64,000 nt of DNA from an uncultured Alphaproteobacteria bacterium (GCA_947053455.1 CAMRSV010000004.1:1-64000); one strand, 5' to 3'; numbered from the stretch's first letter, positions 9,830 to 20,795 are shown. A program made the numbers and translations. Notes: generated from the sequence alone by a model not told the origin.

Positions 9830-10795
9830 ATGGCTATCAAGGTTCGTGATTTTGAGGTAAGACTTACCCGGAACAAAGAAGAACGTAGACAGGTTCGCGC
9901 ACTGCGCTATGAGGTTTTTGTTGAAGAAGAAGGCGCTGGTGCCACCGAAGAGCAGAAAAGTCTGCGCGAGGAATACGATGCGTATGACCGCTTTGCCGAA
10001 TATATGGCGGTGTTTCATAACGGAAAAATCGTCGGAACATATCGGATAATTGACAGGGCGGCGGCCGAAAAAATGGGCGGCTTTTACACCGAAACCGAAT
10101 ACAATATTTCCAAAATTAAAAAGTACAAGGGTAATATTGCTGAAATGTCGCGTGCATGCGTTGCGGCCGAATATCGTGAAAATGCGCTGGTTATGCGAAT
10201 GCTGTGGGCGGGGCTGGGTGAATATGTGGTGCGCCGTAAAATTGGCGTACTGTTTGGTGTTGCGTCGTGGGTCGGTTCCAAGCCTGCCGCATCTGCCCAG
10301 GCGATTTCGTATCTGTACTATAACCATTTGACGCCATTGAATTTGCGTGCGACGGTTTTGTCCGAAAACTTTGCGGATGGCATAAATCCGAAATTATCGC
10401 GCATGAACATTTTGCCAGAGGTTTTTGTCGACCAAGACGCCGCCATCCGTGAAATGACACCGCTGATTAAAGGGTATTTGCGTCTGGGCGCCACATTTGG
10501 CAAGGGTGTGTTTATCGATGCACCGTTTAATTCGTACGATGTGTTTGTAATGCTGCGCACCAAGGATATTGACCAGGCGTATCAGAAGCATTTCCTGGGG
10601 CGTGAAAACGCACTGGATGATTTAGAGGATGGAAACGCCGACGGCGCGATAAAGACAATCGGCAAGATTGCAATGTTCCCGGTGACGGGGCCATTAAGAG
10701 TAATGCGCGCGTTTGTTGAGTTCCTGTTGCGTGAAGACGCGGTTGAGGCCGAATTGATAGAAGAAGAATCAGCCGTCACAGATAGCGAAGAGTAG
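9830..10795 (+). CDS. OlsB-like acyl-ACP N-acyltransferase (GNAT/hemolysin-like)
   Basis: VRALRYEVFVEE, GTYRIID, EMSRACVAAEYR; followed by PlsC-family gene. Confidence 0.75.
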   Translation: MAIKVRDFEVRLTRNKEERRQVRALRYEVFVEEEGAGATEEQKSLREEYDAYDRFAEYMAVFHNGKIVGTYRIIDRAAAEKMGGFYTETEYNISKIKKYKGNIAEMSRACVAAEYRENALVMRMLWAGLGEYVVRRKIGVLFGVASWVGSKPAASAQAISYLYYNHLTPLNLRATVLSENFADGINPKLSRMNILPEVFVDQDAAIREMTPLIKGYLRLGATFGKGVFIDAPFNSYDVFVMLRTKDIDQAYQKHFLGRENALDDLEDGNADGAIKTIGKIAMFPVTGPLRVMRAFVEFLLREDAVEAELIEEESAVTDSEE

Positions 10796-10799
10796 TTCC

Positions 10800-11624
10800 A
10801 TGTCACGTGTTCGCCGGCAAAATATTTTTAATACCACGTGGGCCGCGGTGCGGTTTGCGATGTTTTGGCTTGTTGTAATTTTGCAGTTGCCGATAATTGT
10901 GCTGCTGCCGCGGCGCGCGGGCGTGCGATATATGCGCGTGTTTATGTGGTTTTTGGTGTTCTTATCGGGGATAAAGATAAAGGTACACGGCGCCCTGCCG
11001 GCGCACCGGCCATTGTTGGTTGTGTCAAACCACATATCGCTGTTTGAAATTGCAACATATCCGATTGCGTTCGGGGGCAGTTTTGTCGCAAAAAAAGAAA
11101 TTGAATCATGGCCGATTGTTGGCTGGGTTGCGAAAAAGTTCGGGGTGATATTCGTTGACCGTCGCCCGGCCCACGCGGCCGAGGCATTAAAAACCGTTTC
11201 CGAAACGGTAACGCGGGTAAAGTACCCAATGTATATATTCCCCGAGGGTACAACCACCAACGGCGCATATGTAAAGAAATTCAAAAGTTCACTGTTTAAC
11301 TTTGTGGAAAATTCAGATGTCATGGTTCAACCGATGGCGATGCATTATCGTTTCCGTAACGGGACAAAGATAAGCGATGCGGATTTGGCCGAACATTACG
11401 GATACTTTAACAATCGTGATATGGAAACCGGCCCCATGTGTTCGCGCGAACGCAGTGCGTTTATGCAGGTGTTTCACATAATGGTTATCGGCGGATTTAT
11501 GGTTGAAATAACCGTTCTGCCCACGCCCGATTTGCATGGTATGGATAGAAAGCAGATTGCATCGGCGCTGCACGATATTGTGTCGGACAAATACATGCAA
11601 TTAAAAGATAAAAAAATTGCCTAA
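10800..11624 (+). CDS. 1-acylglycerol-3-phosphate / lyso-lipid acyltransferase (PlsC/OlsA-like)
   Basis: VVSNHISLFE variant of the NHxxxxD motif, FPEGTTTNG. Confidence 0.8.
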   Translation: MSRVRRQNIFNTTWAAVRFAMFWLVVILQLPIIVLLPRRAGVRYMRVFMWFLVFLSGIKIKVHGALPAHRPLLVVSNHISLFEIATYPIAFGGSFVAKKEIESWPIVGWVAKKFGVIFVDRRPAHAAEALKTVSETVTRVKYPMYIFPEGTTTNGAYVKKFKSSLFNFVENSDVMVQPMAMHYRFRNGTKISDADLAEHYGYFNNRDMETGPMCSRERSAFMQVFHIMVIGGFMVEITVLPTPDLHGMDRKQIASALHDIVSDKYMQLKDKKIA

Positions 11625-11625
11625 T

Positions 11626-11658
11626 AAAAAACGCCCCGGTTATCCGGGGCGTTTTTTA
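11626..11658. terminator. Bidirectional intrinsic terminator
   Basis: AAAAAACGCCCCGGTTATCCGGGGCGTTTTTT. Confidence 0.9.
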
Positions 11659-13395
11659 TTGATTTTTGTTCGGGATTAATACCGTGTCGTTATAGTAGGT
11701 CAAGAATCGTGACCCTGTTATGCAGTATATTTTTTGCAGTGAATCCTTGTACTCGCGTACGGCGGCAACCCAGCGTTCCTCTATATCGCTTTGTGCGCCT
11801 TGGTACGCGGTAAATGCACCAATTGCACCGCCCGCGCCCGCACCGATAAGTGTGCCTTTTAATCGTGCCTTGTTTCCAAAATCAATTATGCCACCGTCCG
11901 TTGCGCTTTTATACATCGGATAGAAATCTTTGATGGAATAAGTCCCGTCCAGCGCAAATCCGTTCCCGTTATTGTTGCGACCATAAAGTCGGCTTTGCGC
12001 GCTGTTGGCATTTTTCTTTTTCCAGTCCGTCCAATCGGATTTTTTCATGCCGAATGCTTTGTCGGAAAAGTCTGCAATCAATGCCTGGGTCTGTTTGTCG
12101 GGAATGCCGGCGTCGGAAATTTTTGCATAAATGCCGGTGCCGTCATACGGACTGCCTTGGATAATCTTGGTGCCAGTGGGGCTTTTTTCAATGTGGAATT
12201 GGTTCGCGCTGCCCTCAGGACCTACGATTTTATTGAAAGCTTCGCCGTGTGCGGCCTCTAAATCTTTGTCCGGGTATGCGTCCAGGGTTATTGATATTAA
12301 ATCAGTCGGTGTGCAGCCCGTATATGCACCGTCCGCGTTTGGTGTTCCGTCACAGACAAGTGTTTCCTCTGTTTCAATGTTGTAAAACGCGGCCTTGTAT
12401 TTATTCTGTGTGTCCGATGGGTTGGATAGGTTCAACGGCTTTTTTGAAACCAGCATACCCCACAAACATGTTGTCTTGCGCTTGTCGGGTAATTCACAAT
12501 CTTCGATGCGCAGAACATCTTTGCCAGTCGCCATTATATTTCCAACCGTACCGCCCGCCGCGGCATTGACGCCGGTTGATAAAATCATATCACCGGCAAC
12601 CTTGCCCGAATATGCGCTGCCTGCGCCAATGGCCGCCCCACCCAGCGCACCGATTAGCGTGCCCTTCATTTTCTTTTTTCCGGTGCCCATCAGGCTGTCT
12701 TCGCCAATCTCGTTACCAGCGGCGATGTTGCCGCCCAATGCACCGACAATTGTTGTTGCCGCGATTTTGTAACCGGCGCCTTTCTTTTGTTCCGCATTTA
12801 AAACGCGAATTACGTCGTCGGTTGTAGGTTCGGTGTCGGCGGGAAAAATAACATTTGCAACATCATTTGTATACCCCGATTCCGGAAAATCAGAAATGTT
12901 GCATTTTACCGCGTCGCCCGCCGCAACATTTGCGCGCGCCAAAACCAAATCCGTACCGCCCGGGCCCATTTGATACCCGCGCATTTCAACAACCGCAACG
13001 CATGTTTGTGCGCCGCCCGTGCCGCGACCCGCCGTTGGCGTGTCCCAGGCGAATTCGCCGTTTGGATAAATGTTTGCGCATGATTCTAGCCGCGGTATCG
13101 TCACATTGCCAGATTGTTCGCCCCGCGCCAGTTTTTCAGCCAAGTTTGCGTTGGCCACGCGAACCGGTAGTTGCAATGTGGCCTTGGTCGCAGACGTGGT
13201 TGTGACGCCCGCATACGGGTCGGCGGCCGGTATCGCGCTATTTTGTGCCTTGTTTAACTGATTGTATGCGTCGGCATAATTTCGGGGTACTTGGTTAACT
13301 ACACGTACTGCGGCCATGCCGTTATGCGGCAAAATCGCCGCCCCCAGCAGCCCAAAAAACAGGGAATAACATGCAAATGATGTTTGGTGTTTCAT
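11656..13395 (-). CDS. Exported protein with glycine-zipper segments
   Basis: Signal peptide; GTLIGALGGAAIGAG and GTLIGAGAGGAIGAF repeats. Confidence 0.6.
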   Translation of the reverse strand: MKHQTSFACYSLFFGLLGAAILPHNGMAAVRVVNQVPRNYADAYNQLNKAQNSAIPAADPYAGVTTTSATKATLQLPVRVANANLAEKLARGEQSGNVTIPRLESCANIYPNGEFAWDTPTAGRGTGGAQTCVAVVEMRGYQMGPGGTDLVLARANVAAGDAVKCNISDFPESGYTNDVANVIFPADTEPTTDDVIRVLNAEQKKGAGYKIAATTIVGALGGNIAAGNEIGEDSLMGTGKKKMKGTLIGALGGAAIGAGSAYSGKVAGDMILSTGVNAAAGGTVGNIMATGKDVLRIEDCELPDKRKTTCLWGMLVSKKPLNLSNPSDTQNKYKAAFYNIETEETLVCDGTPNADGAYTGCTPTDLISITLDAYPDKDLEAAHGEAFNKIVGPEGSANQFHIEKSPTGTKIIQGSPYDGTGIYAKISDAGIPDKQTQALIADFSDKAFGMKKSDWTDWKKKNANSAQSRLYGRNNNGNGFALDGTYSIKDFYPMYKSATDGGIIDFGNKARLKGTLIGAGAGGAIGAFTAYQGAQSDIEERWVAAVREYKDSLQKIYCITGSRFLTYYNDTVLIPNKNQ

Positions 13396-13434
13396 TCTCT
13401 CTCCGTGCCCCCAATGCGTTATGCGGCGGTATGT

Positions 13435-14535
13435 TTAGAACTGCAGTCTTAATCTGACGCCAACGTCCACCATGCTTAAGCGGCCGCTTTCATACCAGTT
13501 TGTGTAGTGAAAAACGGTGTCGTATGGTGCCTCATACTCGCCCCCGTTGCCGTCAGCCAGCCATTCTGTCTGTGATACGACAATGCTGCCCGACGTTTTG
13601 ACGCGCCCCAGGTTTGTATATCTGGCAAAGAAATCCAGTTTAATCCCGCCATCCATTTCGGTGGTAAGTCCCCCTTCTAGCATAAAGGCCAATTGTTCGG
13701 TGGTTCCGCCGTTGTGATATGCGTATACGTCTGACACGCCGGTTAATTGACCTGCGTCGGCGATAACATTTCCGTTGGAATCCGTCGGGGCGATTTCATA
13801 AAACGTATTATCGTATGCGACATAATCGGAAATCGTGTTTAGTGAAAGCCCGACACCCGCACCGATATATGGCCGCAGTGAACCACCCGCCAAATAACCG
13901 GTGTATGAATCAATGTTATAGTACAGGTTTAACATGGTTGCATTCGCGGTGATGGCACCCCCGTCAACCTGCGCCTGGACATAACCGCCGCTGCCGTTTG
14001 ATGATTCAATGGTGTTTGGGTATGATATATTTGAATAGCGCAGGTATGAAAAGTCCACGCGAATGTCATTGTTGATTGATGCGCCGACGGAAAGTTGTAA
14101 TGGAATTACGGTGTCGGTCTTGAAATCTGCATCTTTGAATGCGCCCGGTGCAAATGCGGCGTCCGTTTCGTTTATATAATCGGCGTGCATTGAACCCATA
14201 ACGCTGGCCGAATATCCGACAGACAGTCCAACATACAACCCACTATCGGCCAGGCGGTCATAGTCTGCCGGTTGATAATACTGGCGACCGGCGGCGGTTG
14301 CGGTTGAACCCACCCGCGGCAGTGACCCTGTTATGCGTGTTGGTGCGGCGGCGGCCGGTGTCGTTGCCGATTGCGTCGGCATACTTGTTTTGACAACGCG
14401 GCTGTTGCTGGACGGCAGGTAAACCTGCTGGCCATTAACTGAAACCGCCTGGGCAGCGGGATATGCAGCGTTCGCAGTGTGCGACACACCAATAACAATT
14501 CCCGCCAATATGGCGCAAATATTGAATCTTTTCAT
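13435..14535 (-). CDS. Outer-membrane beta-barrel protein
   Basis: Signal peptide, barrel pattern, C-terminal VDVGVRLRLQF. Confidence 0.7.
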   Translation of the reverse strand: MKRFNICAILAGIVIGVSHTANAAYPAAQAVSVNGQQVYLPSSNSRVVKTSMPTQSATTPAAAAPTRITGSLPRVGSTATAAGRQYYQPADYDRLADSGLYVGLSVGYSASVMGSMHADYINETDAAFAPGAFKDADFKTDTVIPLQLSVGASINNDIRVDFSYLRYSNISYPNTIESSNGSGGYVQAQVDGGAITANATMLNLYYNIDSYTGYLAGGSLRPYIGAGVGLSLNTISDYVAYDNTFYEIAPTDSNGNVIADAGQLTGVSDVYAYHNGGTTEQLAFMLEGGLTTEMDGGIKLDFFARYTNLGRVKTSGSIVVSQTEWLADGNGGEYEAPYDTVFHYTNWYESGRLSMVDVGVRLRLQF

Positions 14536-14668
14536 ACCTTTCCCATTATTCTATTACTTTTATTATATCATGATATGGGGTGGGGCGCAAAGCATTTTTG
14601 TATACAAAAAACCCGCCATGTGGCGGGTTAAGTGTCCAATATATGTTTGTTGTTTTGCGTGATTTTTT

Positions 14669-15814
14669 TTAGAATCTAAAGTTCACGCGAACACCCATTT
14701 CGGCCTTAACATCAGTACCGTTTTGGGATTTTTTCTCGGCTGTGTCGAATGTATATTCGCCGTACAGCGCAACCTGTGCATGTTCTGTGAACTGATATGC
14801 CGCCGACAGACCGATGATGTATTCATCAAACCCGTCTTCCATATCAGCCAGTTTGGCTTCCAGGGCAGATTTAACGGGTGCCAATTGTGGCGCTACGTTT
14901 GTTGTGATTTTCTTTACACCCTGGGATGCATGCTGATTATAGCGGAACCATGCACCAGTTGACCAACGGTCAGACCACTGATAGAACGCATTTACACCCG
15001 CATTAATTTCGGTTGTGGACTTAAATTCCGCCGTAATTTCAGCCGGTGCCCCAGCAGAAGCCATCATCAACGCTGTGGAAGCAGATGAACCATTGATAAA
15101 TGTAATAGGGGTGCTGTCACCTACTAGGCGAATGCGGCTATTATCGTCACCAAATGTACGCAATACTTCAACAAATGCGCTGGTGGTTAATCTTTCGTTC
15201 CAAACGCGACCAAATCTGGTACCGACATGGAAGCCCCACATACCGTTTGAGTAGTTATCATAATCAATTACCCCAGATGCATTCGCTAATGAAGCGCCAG
15301 CCAGCGCTGTCGCTGCGTTTGTACCAGCCGCAGCTGCTATTTGCTGCTGTTGTGCTGTGGACAATTGTGCACCTTTTAAATTGTACTGGCCGCGCATTTC
15401 GCCAACGCCGCCCAAGTGCAAGTCACCATACAAATCCCATACAAATCCGTTATATTGGTTCAACAGACGATAGGTTGTACCAATGCGACCCGCTGATAAG
15501 CCCGTACGGCTGATATCGTCGTCGTGTGTGTACTGAACAGAACCGTGCACGGCCCAACGATCGGTAATGCCATATCCCATTTCTTCCTGAATACGGATAA
15601 TCGGGAATTCGACCTTGCCGTCATGATTTTTCGCCTTGTGCGCGTCGGACGAATCCGCGACCTTTAACATAACGCCGTTTGATAATTTCGAATAAAACAT
15701 TTTGGTTGTCGGCATGTACAACGGGTTTTCCATATTGGAAAGCGTTGTCTGCGCCGCCATCGCAGGCGACGCCAGCACGGATGCCGCCACCGCCAATTTC
15801 AAAGATTTTTTCAT
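14669..15814 (-). CDS. Outer-membrane protein (start revised to MKKSLKLAVAASVLASPAMA)
   Basis: Signal peptide at the internal Met with AAGGAG upstream; C-terminal GVRVNFRF. Confidence 0.7.
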   Translation of the reverse strand: MKKSLKLAVAASVLASPAMAAQTTLSNMENPLYMPTTKMFYSKLSNGVMLKVADSSDAHKAKNHDGKVEFPIIRIQEEMGYGITDRWAVHGSVQYTHDDDISRTGLSAGRIGTTYRLLNQYNGFVWDLYGDLHLGGVGEMRGQYNLKGAQLSTAQQQQIAAAAGTNAATALAGASLANASGVIDYDNYSNGMWGFHVGTRFGRVWNERLTTSAFVEVLRTFGDDNSRIRLVGDSTPITFINGSSASTALMMASAGAPAEITAEFKSTTEINAGVNAFYQWSDRWSTGAWFRYNQHASQGVKKITTNVAPQLAPVKSALEAKLADMEDGFDEYIIGLSAAYQFTEHAQVALYGEYTFDTAEKKSQNGTDVKAEMGVRVNFRF

Positions 15815-16027
15815 CATATAACTCCTTGTTTTCGATGAAATTCCACGGCCCCCATTATTGGCAAGACCGGGGCTCGTACCCACACCGCCCATTATTGGCA
15901 ACAGTATGTTTTGGTGATACGAACCAGCATATAATGGCACCGTATGGGAATAAAGTCAAAAAAACTTTTATCTTGACATATTGGGCTTGAAAGGGTAAGC
16001 ACCCAGACCTGTCCCCATGATGGGGGC

Positions 16028-17266
16028 TTATTTATGTTTATACGCCAATGTGTATTCGGGTAATTTATCCGCATTCTGCCCCAGCCATTGGGCGGGAATA
16101 ATCAGGCTGCTGTGCTGACCGGCGGACATTTTGGGCATATTCATACCGTTGGCGGCGTTTATTATTTGCGGCAATTTTACAGTTATCTTGTCTGTGGTGG
16201 GTGATAAAAATGTTATTTCATCGCCCGCACGTATCTCATTACGCAGTTCTAGGATTATATCGCCTTTTTGCATTCCGGTAACTACGCCCGCCGCGTGGTA
16301 ATCTGATGTGCTGCGCGTGGTGTTATAATCGTGTGCGTCATGTGTGACCGGGCCGTCAAAAAACGCAGTTGTATATCCGCGTGTTTCTAATATATTCAAG
16401 TCATTCATAAAAGGCGTCGGGTCAAAGTTTTCAGGATTTTTCGCAATCGCATCTAGTGCGGCGCGGTATGCGCGGACAACACTGCCAACGTAATATTCAC
16501 TGCGGTTGCGACCCTCAATTTTTAGCGAGTCTGGACCTGCCGCCACAACGTCAAGCAGGCGTGGCATTAGGCATAAATCTTTTGCATTCATTATATATGC
16601 GCCGCGGGTATCTTCTTCGATTGGCATTTCAAGCCCCGATTCCCGTTCGCGTAAAATAACGTCGTATTTCCAACGGCACAGTTGCGCGCACGCACCGCGG
16701 TTGGCCGGTCGACCCGTTATAAAGTTAGACAGCAGGCATCGGCCAGAATAACTCATGCACATTGCGCCGTGAACGAATATTTCAAGCCCTATGTCAGGGC
16801 ATGCGGCGCGTATTGACTTAAATTCATTATGGGACACTTCGCGTGCAAGTACGCACAGTGATGCCCCGGCCGCCGCCCAGAATTTTACGGAGTTAGCCGA
16901 GCAAATGTTGGCCTGGGTTGATATATGGATTTTCATATCTGGGTGGTTTTCACGTACCCACATAACAACACCGGGGTCGGACACAATCAGTGCATCCGGC
17001 CGCAGATAATTTATCACGTCACGTACGCGATCCATGTTTGCATAGTCACCATCATGCGCAAACAAATTGAACGCCAGGTACACTTTTTTACCCGCCGCAT
17101 GTGCCAAGTCAATTCCAGCCTTTACCTCATCGGTGGTGATTTTTGCGCGTGCACGCATTGAAAAACCGGGCAGTCCTGCGTATATTGCGTCTGCGCCGTA
17201 TAAAATCGCGGTTTTGAATGCATCCAATGTTCCGGCCGGCGCCAACAGTTCGGGTAATTTAATCAT
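16028..17266 (-). CDS. Peptidase U32 family protein (TrhP/YegQ-like)
   Basis: ELLAPAGTLDAFKTAILYGADAIYAG, HGAMCMSYSGRCLLSNF, NRGACAQLCRW. Confidence 0.9.
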   Translation of the reverse strand: MIKLPELLAPAGTLDAFKTAILYGADAIYAGLPGFSMRARAKITTDEVKAGIDLAHAAGKKVYLAFNLFAHDGDYANMDRVRDVINYLRPDALIVSDPGVVMWVRENHPDMKIHISTQANICSANSVKFWAAAGASLCVLAREVSHNEFKSIRAACPDIGLEIFVHGAMCMSYSGRCLLSNFITGRPANRGACAQLCRWKYDVILRERESGLEMPIEEDTRGAYIMNAKDLCLMPRLLDVVAAGPDSLKIEGRNRSEYYVGSVVRAYRAALDAIAKNPENFDPTPFMNDLNILETRGYTTAFFDGPVTHDAHDYNTTRSTSDYHAAGVVTGMQKGDIILELRNEIRAGDEITFLSPTTDKITVKLPQIINAANGMNMPKMSAGQHSSLIIPAQWLGQNADKLPEYTLAYKHK

Positions 17267-17373
17267 TTACAATCCTTTGCCGTATATTTTTAATCAATAT
17301 TTTATAAAAGCAAATAAATTATGAATTTTTGAGCTTGAAATTATGATTTTAACAATGTATAGTAAAGTCCGTT

Positions 17374-17449
17374 GCCAGTTTAGCTCAGTTGGTAGAGCAT
17401 CTGATTTGTAATCAGAGGGTCGTTGGTTCAAGTCCGACAACTGGCACCA
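17374..17449 (+). tRNA. tRNA-Thr(TGT)
   Basis: GCCAGTT/AACTGGC acceptor, anticodon loop TTTGTAA, GTTCAAGTCC T-loop, encoded CCA. Confidence 0.95.
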
Positions 17450-17473
17450 GAATTAACGCGGGCTCGCGGATTT

Positions 17474-18559
17474 TTATTTGGGCCAAATCCACTGTGGACC
17501 CATTATATCGCCAAAGGTGGCAGCGCGTGATTGCTTTTTATTGACTTCATCAAGGTCGGGGCGCCCCAGTCGGCGTGCCGCCAAATGAAACGAAAATAAT
17601 GTCGGAAATTGTTCGGCGGCTATTTGTTGGTGGGGCCACGCGACCTGGCCCGACAAATACGGGGCCAGGAAATCAAACGCGCGTTCAATCCCAAAGCCGG
17701 CCACTCCGCGCCAATTCCATAGGTCAATTCCAATGCCATTCGCCAATTCTGCAATCAATGCCATTGCATTTAAATGAAATAGGCAGTAATGTAGCGAACG
17801 TGTCCGCTGCAATTCACCGAAAAAGCATCCCTTGTTGTCCAGCCGTTCGTTTATAAGCCGCTTATACATGTCGACGGCGGCATGAATTTGTGCGTCACGG
17901 TTTCCGGCAAATATGGAAAACGCCATTATCTGGGTCGCCCACCATGCAGAAATGTTATTTCCGATATCGCGCGCGGCGATACCGTTGGAACTGTACATCA
18001 GCCAGTCTGAATATTGCCCAAACCATTTGCGCATGCTGTCGAAAAAATCGTTATTCATATTCGTCGCATTCAGAAAATCCATTGCCAAAACAAAATTTAG
18101 CCACATGTGCGAATCAATAATTCCGGCGGGCCTTCCTGTGTTTACGCCGGGCACCATTTGCGCATTTTCAAGGTGTGGCCGCATTCCGTTTTGATAATCA
18201 AGAAACCATTTGGTCATGCGTCCTGTCGCGTCCATGGCATATTTTTTATCAATAAAAAATCCGGCCACCGCCAGTTGCAACACATCGCGCGCCAGTTCGC
18301 GCATGGTCGCCTTGGGGCCGTAATCGGATGCCAGGTTCGCAATTCCGTCACGTGATACCCACGGCAGGCCGTCTGCTGTTTCTGGGTTTGGATGATAGTA
18401 GCGGCCGATACTGTAATAATTTCGCGCATCGATGTCCGGGCGTGCAAAATTTGTGACGGAAATCGTGGCGTGTTTAAGTATTCGGTTGGCCGTGACGCGT
18501 AGCGTATTCAGATTTTCCGGTCGTGGAGGCGATAATTTTTTTGGGTTAACCAATACCAT
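17474..18559 (-). CDS. Alginate-lyase-like (alpha/alpha toroid) protein
   Basis: NYYSIGRYYHPNP, SHMWLNFVLAMDFL, GNNISAWWATQ typical of alginate lyase superfamily; no obvious signal peptide. Confidence 0.65.
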   Translation of the reverse strand: MVLVNPKKLSPPRPENLNTLRVTANRILKHATISVTNFARPDIDARNYYSIGRYYHPNPETADGLPWVSRDGIANLASDYGPKATMRELARDVLQLAVAGFFIDKKYAMDATGRMTKWFLDYQNGMRPHLENAQMVPGVNTGRPAGIIDSHMWLNFVLAMDFLNATNMNNDFFDSMRKWFGQYSDWLMYSSNGIAARDIGNNISAWWATQIMAFSIFAGNRDAQIHAAVDMYKRLINERLDNKGCFFGELQRTRSLHYCLFHLNAMALIAELANGIGIDLWNWRGVAGFGIERAFDFLAPYLSGQVAWPHQQIAAEQFPTLFSFHLAARRLGRPDLDEVNKKQSRAATFGDIMGPQWIWPK

Positions 18560-18640
18560 TTCAATGTGGATTATATCATACTTTGCGCATCGGTGGGTAA
18601 AAAAAACACCCCGGTGGTGACCGGGGTGGAGGGCTCGTGA

Positions 18641-19204
18641 TTATTTTCTACGTCTTGTTGCGCTTTGGCTGCGGGTGGTGCGATCGGATGTCGCCTGGCG
18701 ACGCGCGGCCGTGGAATTGCGCATATGGGCGTTATCATCGCTGTAATCATCATCATCGTCGTCTTCATTTATAATGTCCGCGATGTTGACGTCTGATTGC
18801 GCGAATATTTTTTTCAAAGTGTTTTTGGTTTCCGGATGTTTGTTGGCATATTTTTTTACACCAATCAATGCCGCCGCCGTTAGGAATTTTTCAATGTCGC
18901 CGCGTGATACATTTGCAGAAACCTTGTTCTTGACGGTATCCCATGCATCATGTGCGGCATCTTTGGCGCGGTAAATCAAGGAATGACGATGGCGGTTTGC
19001 AATGAATATTTCATGTATCCACATGCAAATCAAAAATACCAACAGCGGTATCACAACCATCCCAATAAAGTATTTGTAACCCTCGGACATACAAAACGAG
19101 CCGCCGAACAGTGCGTCGCATGTGCGCGGACAGTGCAGCAAAATTCCCGCAATGATTTCATAAAGTGAAAAAATAGTGAAATATATTTTAGTTTTTAGAA
19201 ACAT
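18641..19204 (-). CDS. Hypothetical membrane protein with acidic/Arg-rich tail
   Basis: Two hydrophobic segments; DDDDDDYSDD tract; start at MFLKTKIYF. Confidence 0.45.
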   Translation of the reverse strand: MFLKTKIYFTIFSLYEIIAGILLHCPRTCDALFGGSFCMSEGYKYFIGMVVIPLLVFLICMWIHEIFIANRHRHSLIYRAKDAAHDAWDTVKNKVSANVSRGDIEKFLTAAALIGVKKYANKHPETKNTLKKIFAQSDVNIADIINEDDDDDDYSDDNAHMRNSTAARRQATSDRTTRSQSATRRRK

Positions 19205-19313
19205 TTTTCTCTCCTTGTATATTGTGATTATCATATATGTTTGTGCATAAGTCACTAGGAACGAATCCGCAAAAAAAAATCCGCCAAGCGGCGGATTCAT
19301 TTTACTTTTTAAC

Positions 19314-20084
19314 TTATTCATCAAAATCTTTTTCTGCGTCGCGAATTTCTTCGGCGCGTGCCGCCGTTTCGATTTGCAGCAGCTGGTTTTCCAATGCGGT
19401 TCGTTCCGAAGACTTATATCCCGTTTCTGTCTGATTTTCGCCGACCGGTTCGGTTGCCGCGTTTGTTTTTCCAGACACTGGGGCAGGGCTTAAATTCTTT
19501 TTATCAAGAACCGCCGGATTAATTAGATTTTTATAAATCTCCATTGCTTCATGTGTGCCGGTCATGTCGCGTGCCAATAATTTGTTTTCGCCGCCAGGTA
19601 TAAACCATTCATCCAGTTTTACCGCCGTCAATTGCATAATCGGGCGCGTGCGTGCGTTCGCAATCCATTGCGGCAGAAATGGTGAATCTGAATAGTACCA
19701 AAGTGCAACCCAATACACAACGCCCATGACAACGACGCCGCGTGTTATACCAAATATTACGCCCAACGTGTGGTCGGTGACGTTCATTATGCTGCGTTGT
19801 ATACGGTCGCGTAATTTCTGGTTAAAGAATCCGACCAGCATCAATATCGCGAAAAATACAATAAAGTACGATGCGATTAGTGTGCCAACCGTAGATTCAG
19901 ACAATCCGAACCATGATTGCAGCAATTTGTCCAAAACAGGTGATGCAAATCGTGCCGCAACCGCAGCCACAACCCATGACATGGTTGCAACCGTTTCAAA
20001 AATTCCACCGCGCAATGTTGCCCAAATTGTTGACGCCAACACAACAGCTACATAAACATAATCAAGTCCAGTTAAATCAAACAT
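19314..20084 (-). CDS. CvpA family protein
   Basis: FDLTGLDYVYVAVVLASTIWATLRGGIFETVATMSWVVA, four TM segments. Confidence 0.8.
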   Translation of the reverse strand: MFDLTGLDYVYVAVVLASTIWATLRGGIFETVATMSWVVAAVAARFASPVLDKLLQSWFGLSESTVGTLIASYFIVFFAILMLVGFFNQKLRDRIQRSIMNVTDHTLGVIFGITRGVVVMGVVYWVALWYYSDSPFLPQWIANARTRPIMQLTAVKLDEWFIPGGENKLLARDMTGTHEAMEIYKNLINPAVLDKKNLSPAPVSGKTNAATEPVGENQTETGYKSSERTALENQLLQIETAARAEEIRDAEKDFDE

Positions 20085-20101
20085 TGCTTTTTCCTGATTA
20101 A

Positions 20102-20659
20102 TTATTTTTTATTTTTATTGCCGCGCAACATTACAAAACCCAGCGAGCCAACCAATACAATCAGCAACCCGTAAAACCAGAAATTTCCATCCACGTTAGA
20201 GTTTTTTTTTGCGACTTGTTCTGTAACGGTGCCCGCGCGGTCGGTGTGTGCTGCACGAAACGCATCCGCGTCGGAATCCATCGCCTTTTTATTTTCTGCC
20301 GCCGCGGCAACTGCATCGGCGGGCAAGTCCGCCTCTATTGCGGTGCGAATATCGGACTGCATGAAATCGGCATATCCTTGGAAGCATTTTTCACCAATCA
20401 CCAAAACCGGCACACCACCCGATTTGTATTCGCATTTTTCTAAAGTTTTAAAGAATTCATCACGGTTTTCTTCGTCCATGACATTAACGCTTTTTACACT
20501 AATTTGCGGATATTCATATACCAGTCGACTTTCGATAAATTCACGCGCATGATGACAATGCGGACATGTCGGCGAATAATATAGGGTTATGTTTGCCGCA
20601 TTTGCAGCCCCCACAAAAGACATTGTCAATATCGCAGCCACTTTGAATAATATTTGCAT
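20102..20659 (-). CDS. Exported glutaredoxin/thioredoxin-fold protein with C-terminal TM
   Basis: Signal peptide, YYSPTCPHCHHAREFI, GVPVLVIGEKCFQGY. Confidence 0.75.
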   Translation of the reverse strand: MQILFKVAAILTMSFVGAANAANITLYYSPTCPHCHHAREFIESRLVYEYPQISVKSVNVMDEENRDEFFKTLEKCEYKSGGVPVLVIGEKCFQGYADFMQSDIRTAIEADLPADAVAAAAENKKAMDSDADAFRAAHTDRAGTVTEQVAKKNSNVDGNFWFYGLLIVLVGSLGFVMLRGNKNKK

Positions 20660-20795
20660 ATTTTCTCCTTAATCTATTGATTTTTTATTATAGAAATACA
20701 TGGCGCCTGGTGCAAGCGGTTTTTCAAAATGCGGTGTAAATTTTTCCTGTTGTGTTTGGCGGCATATGGCGGCACAATCAAGCCCAAGGGGGAAC

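Noticed and set aside
12249-12827. Plus-strand ORFs opposite the glycine-zipper protein
   Set aside because: Antisense to a signal-peptide-containing ORF; no domain evidence.
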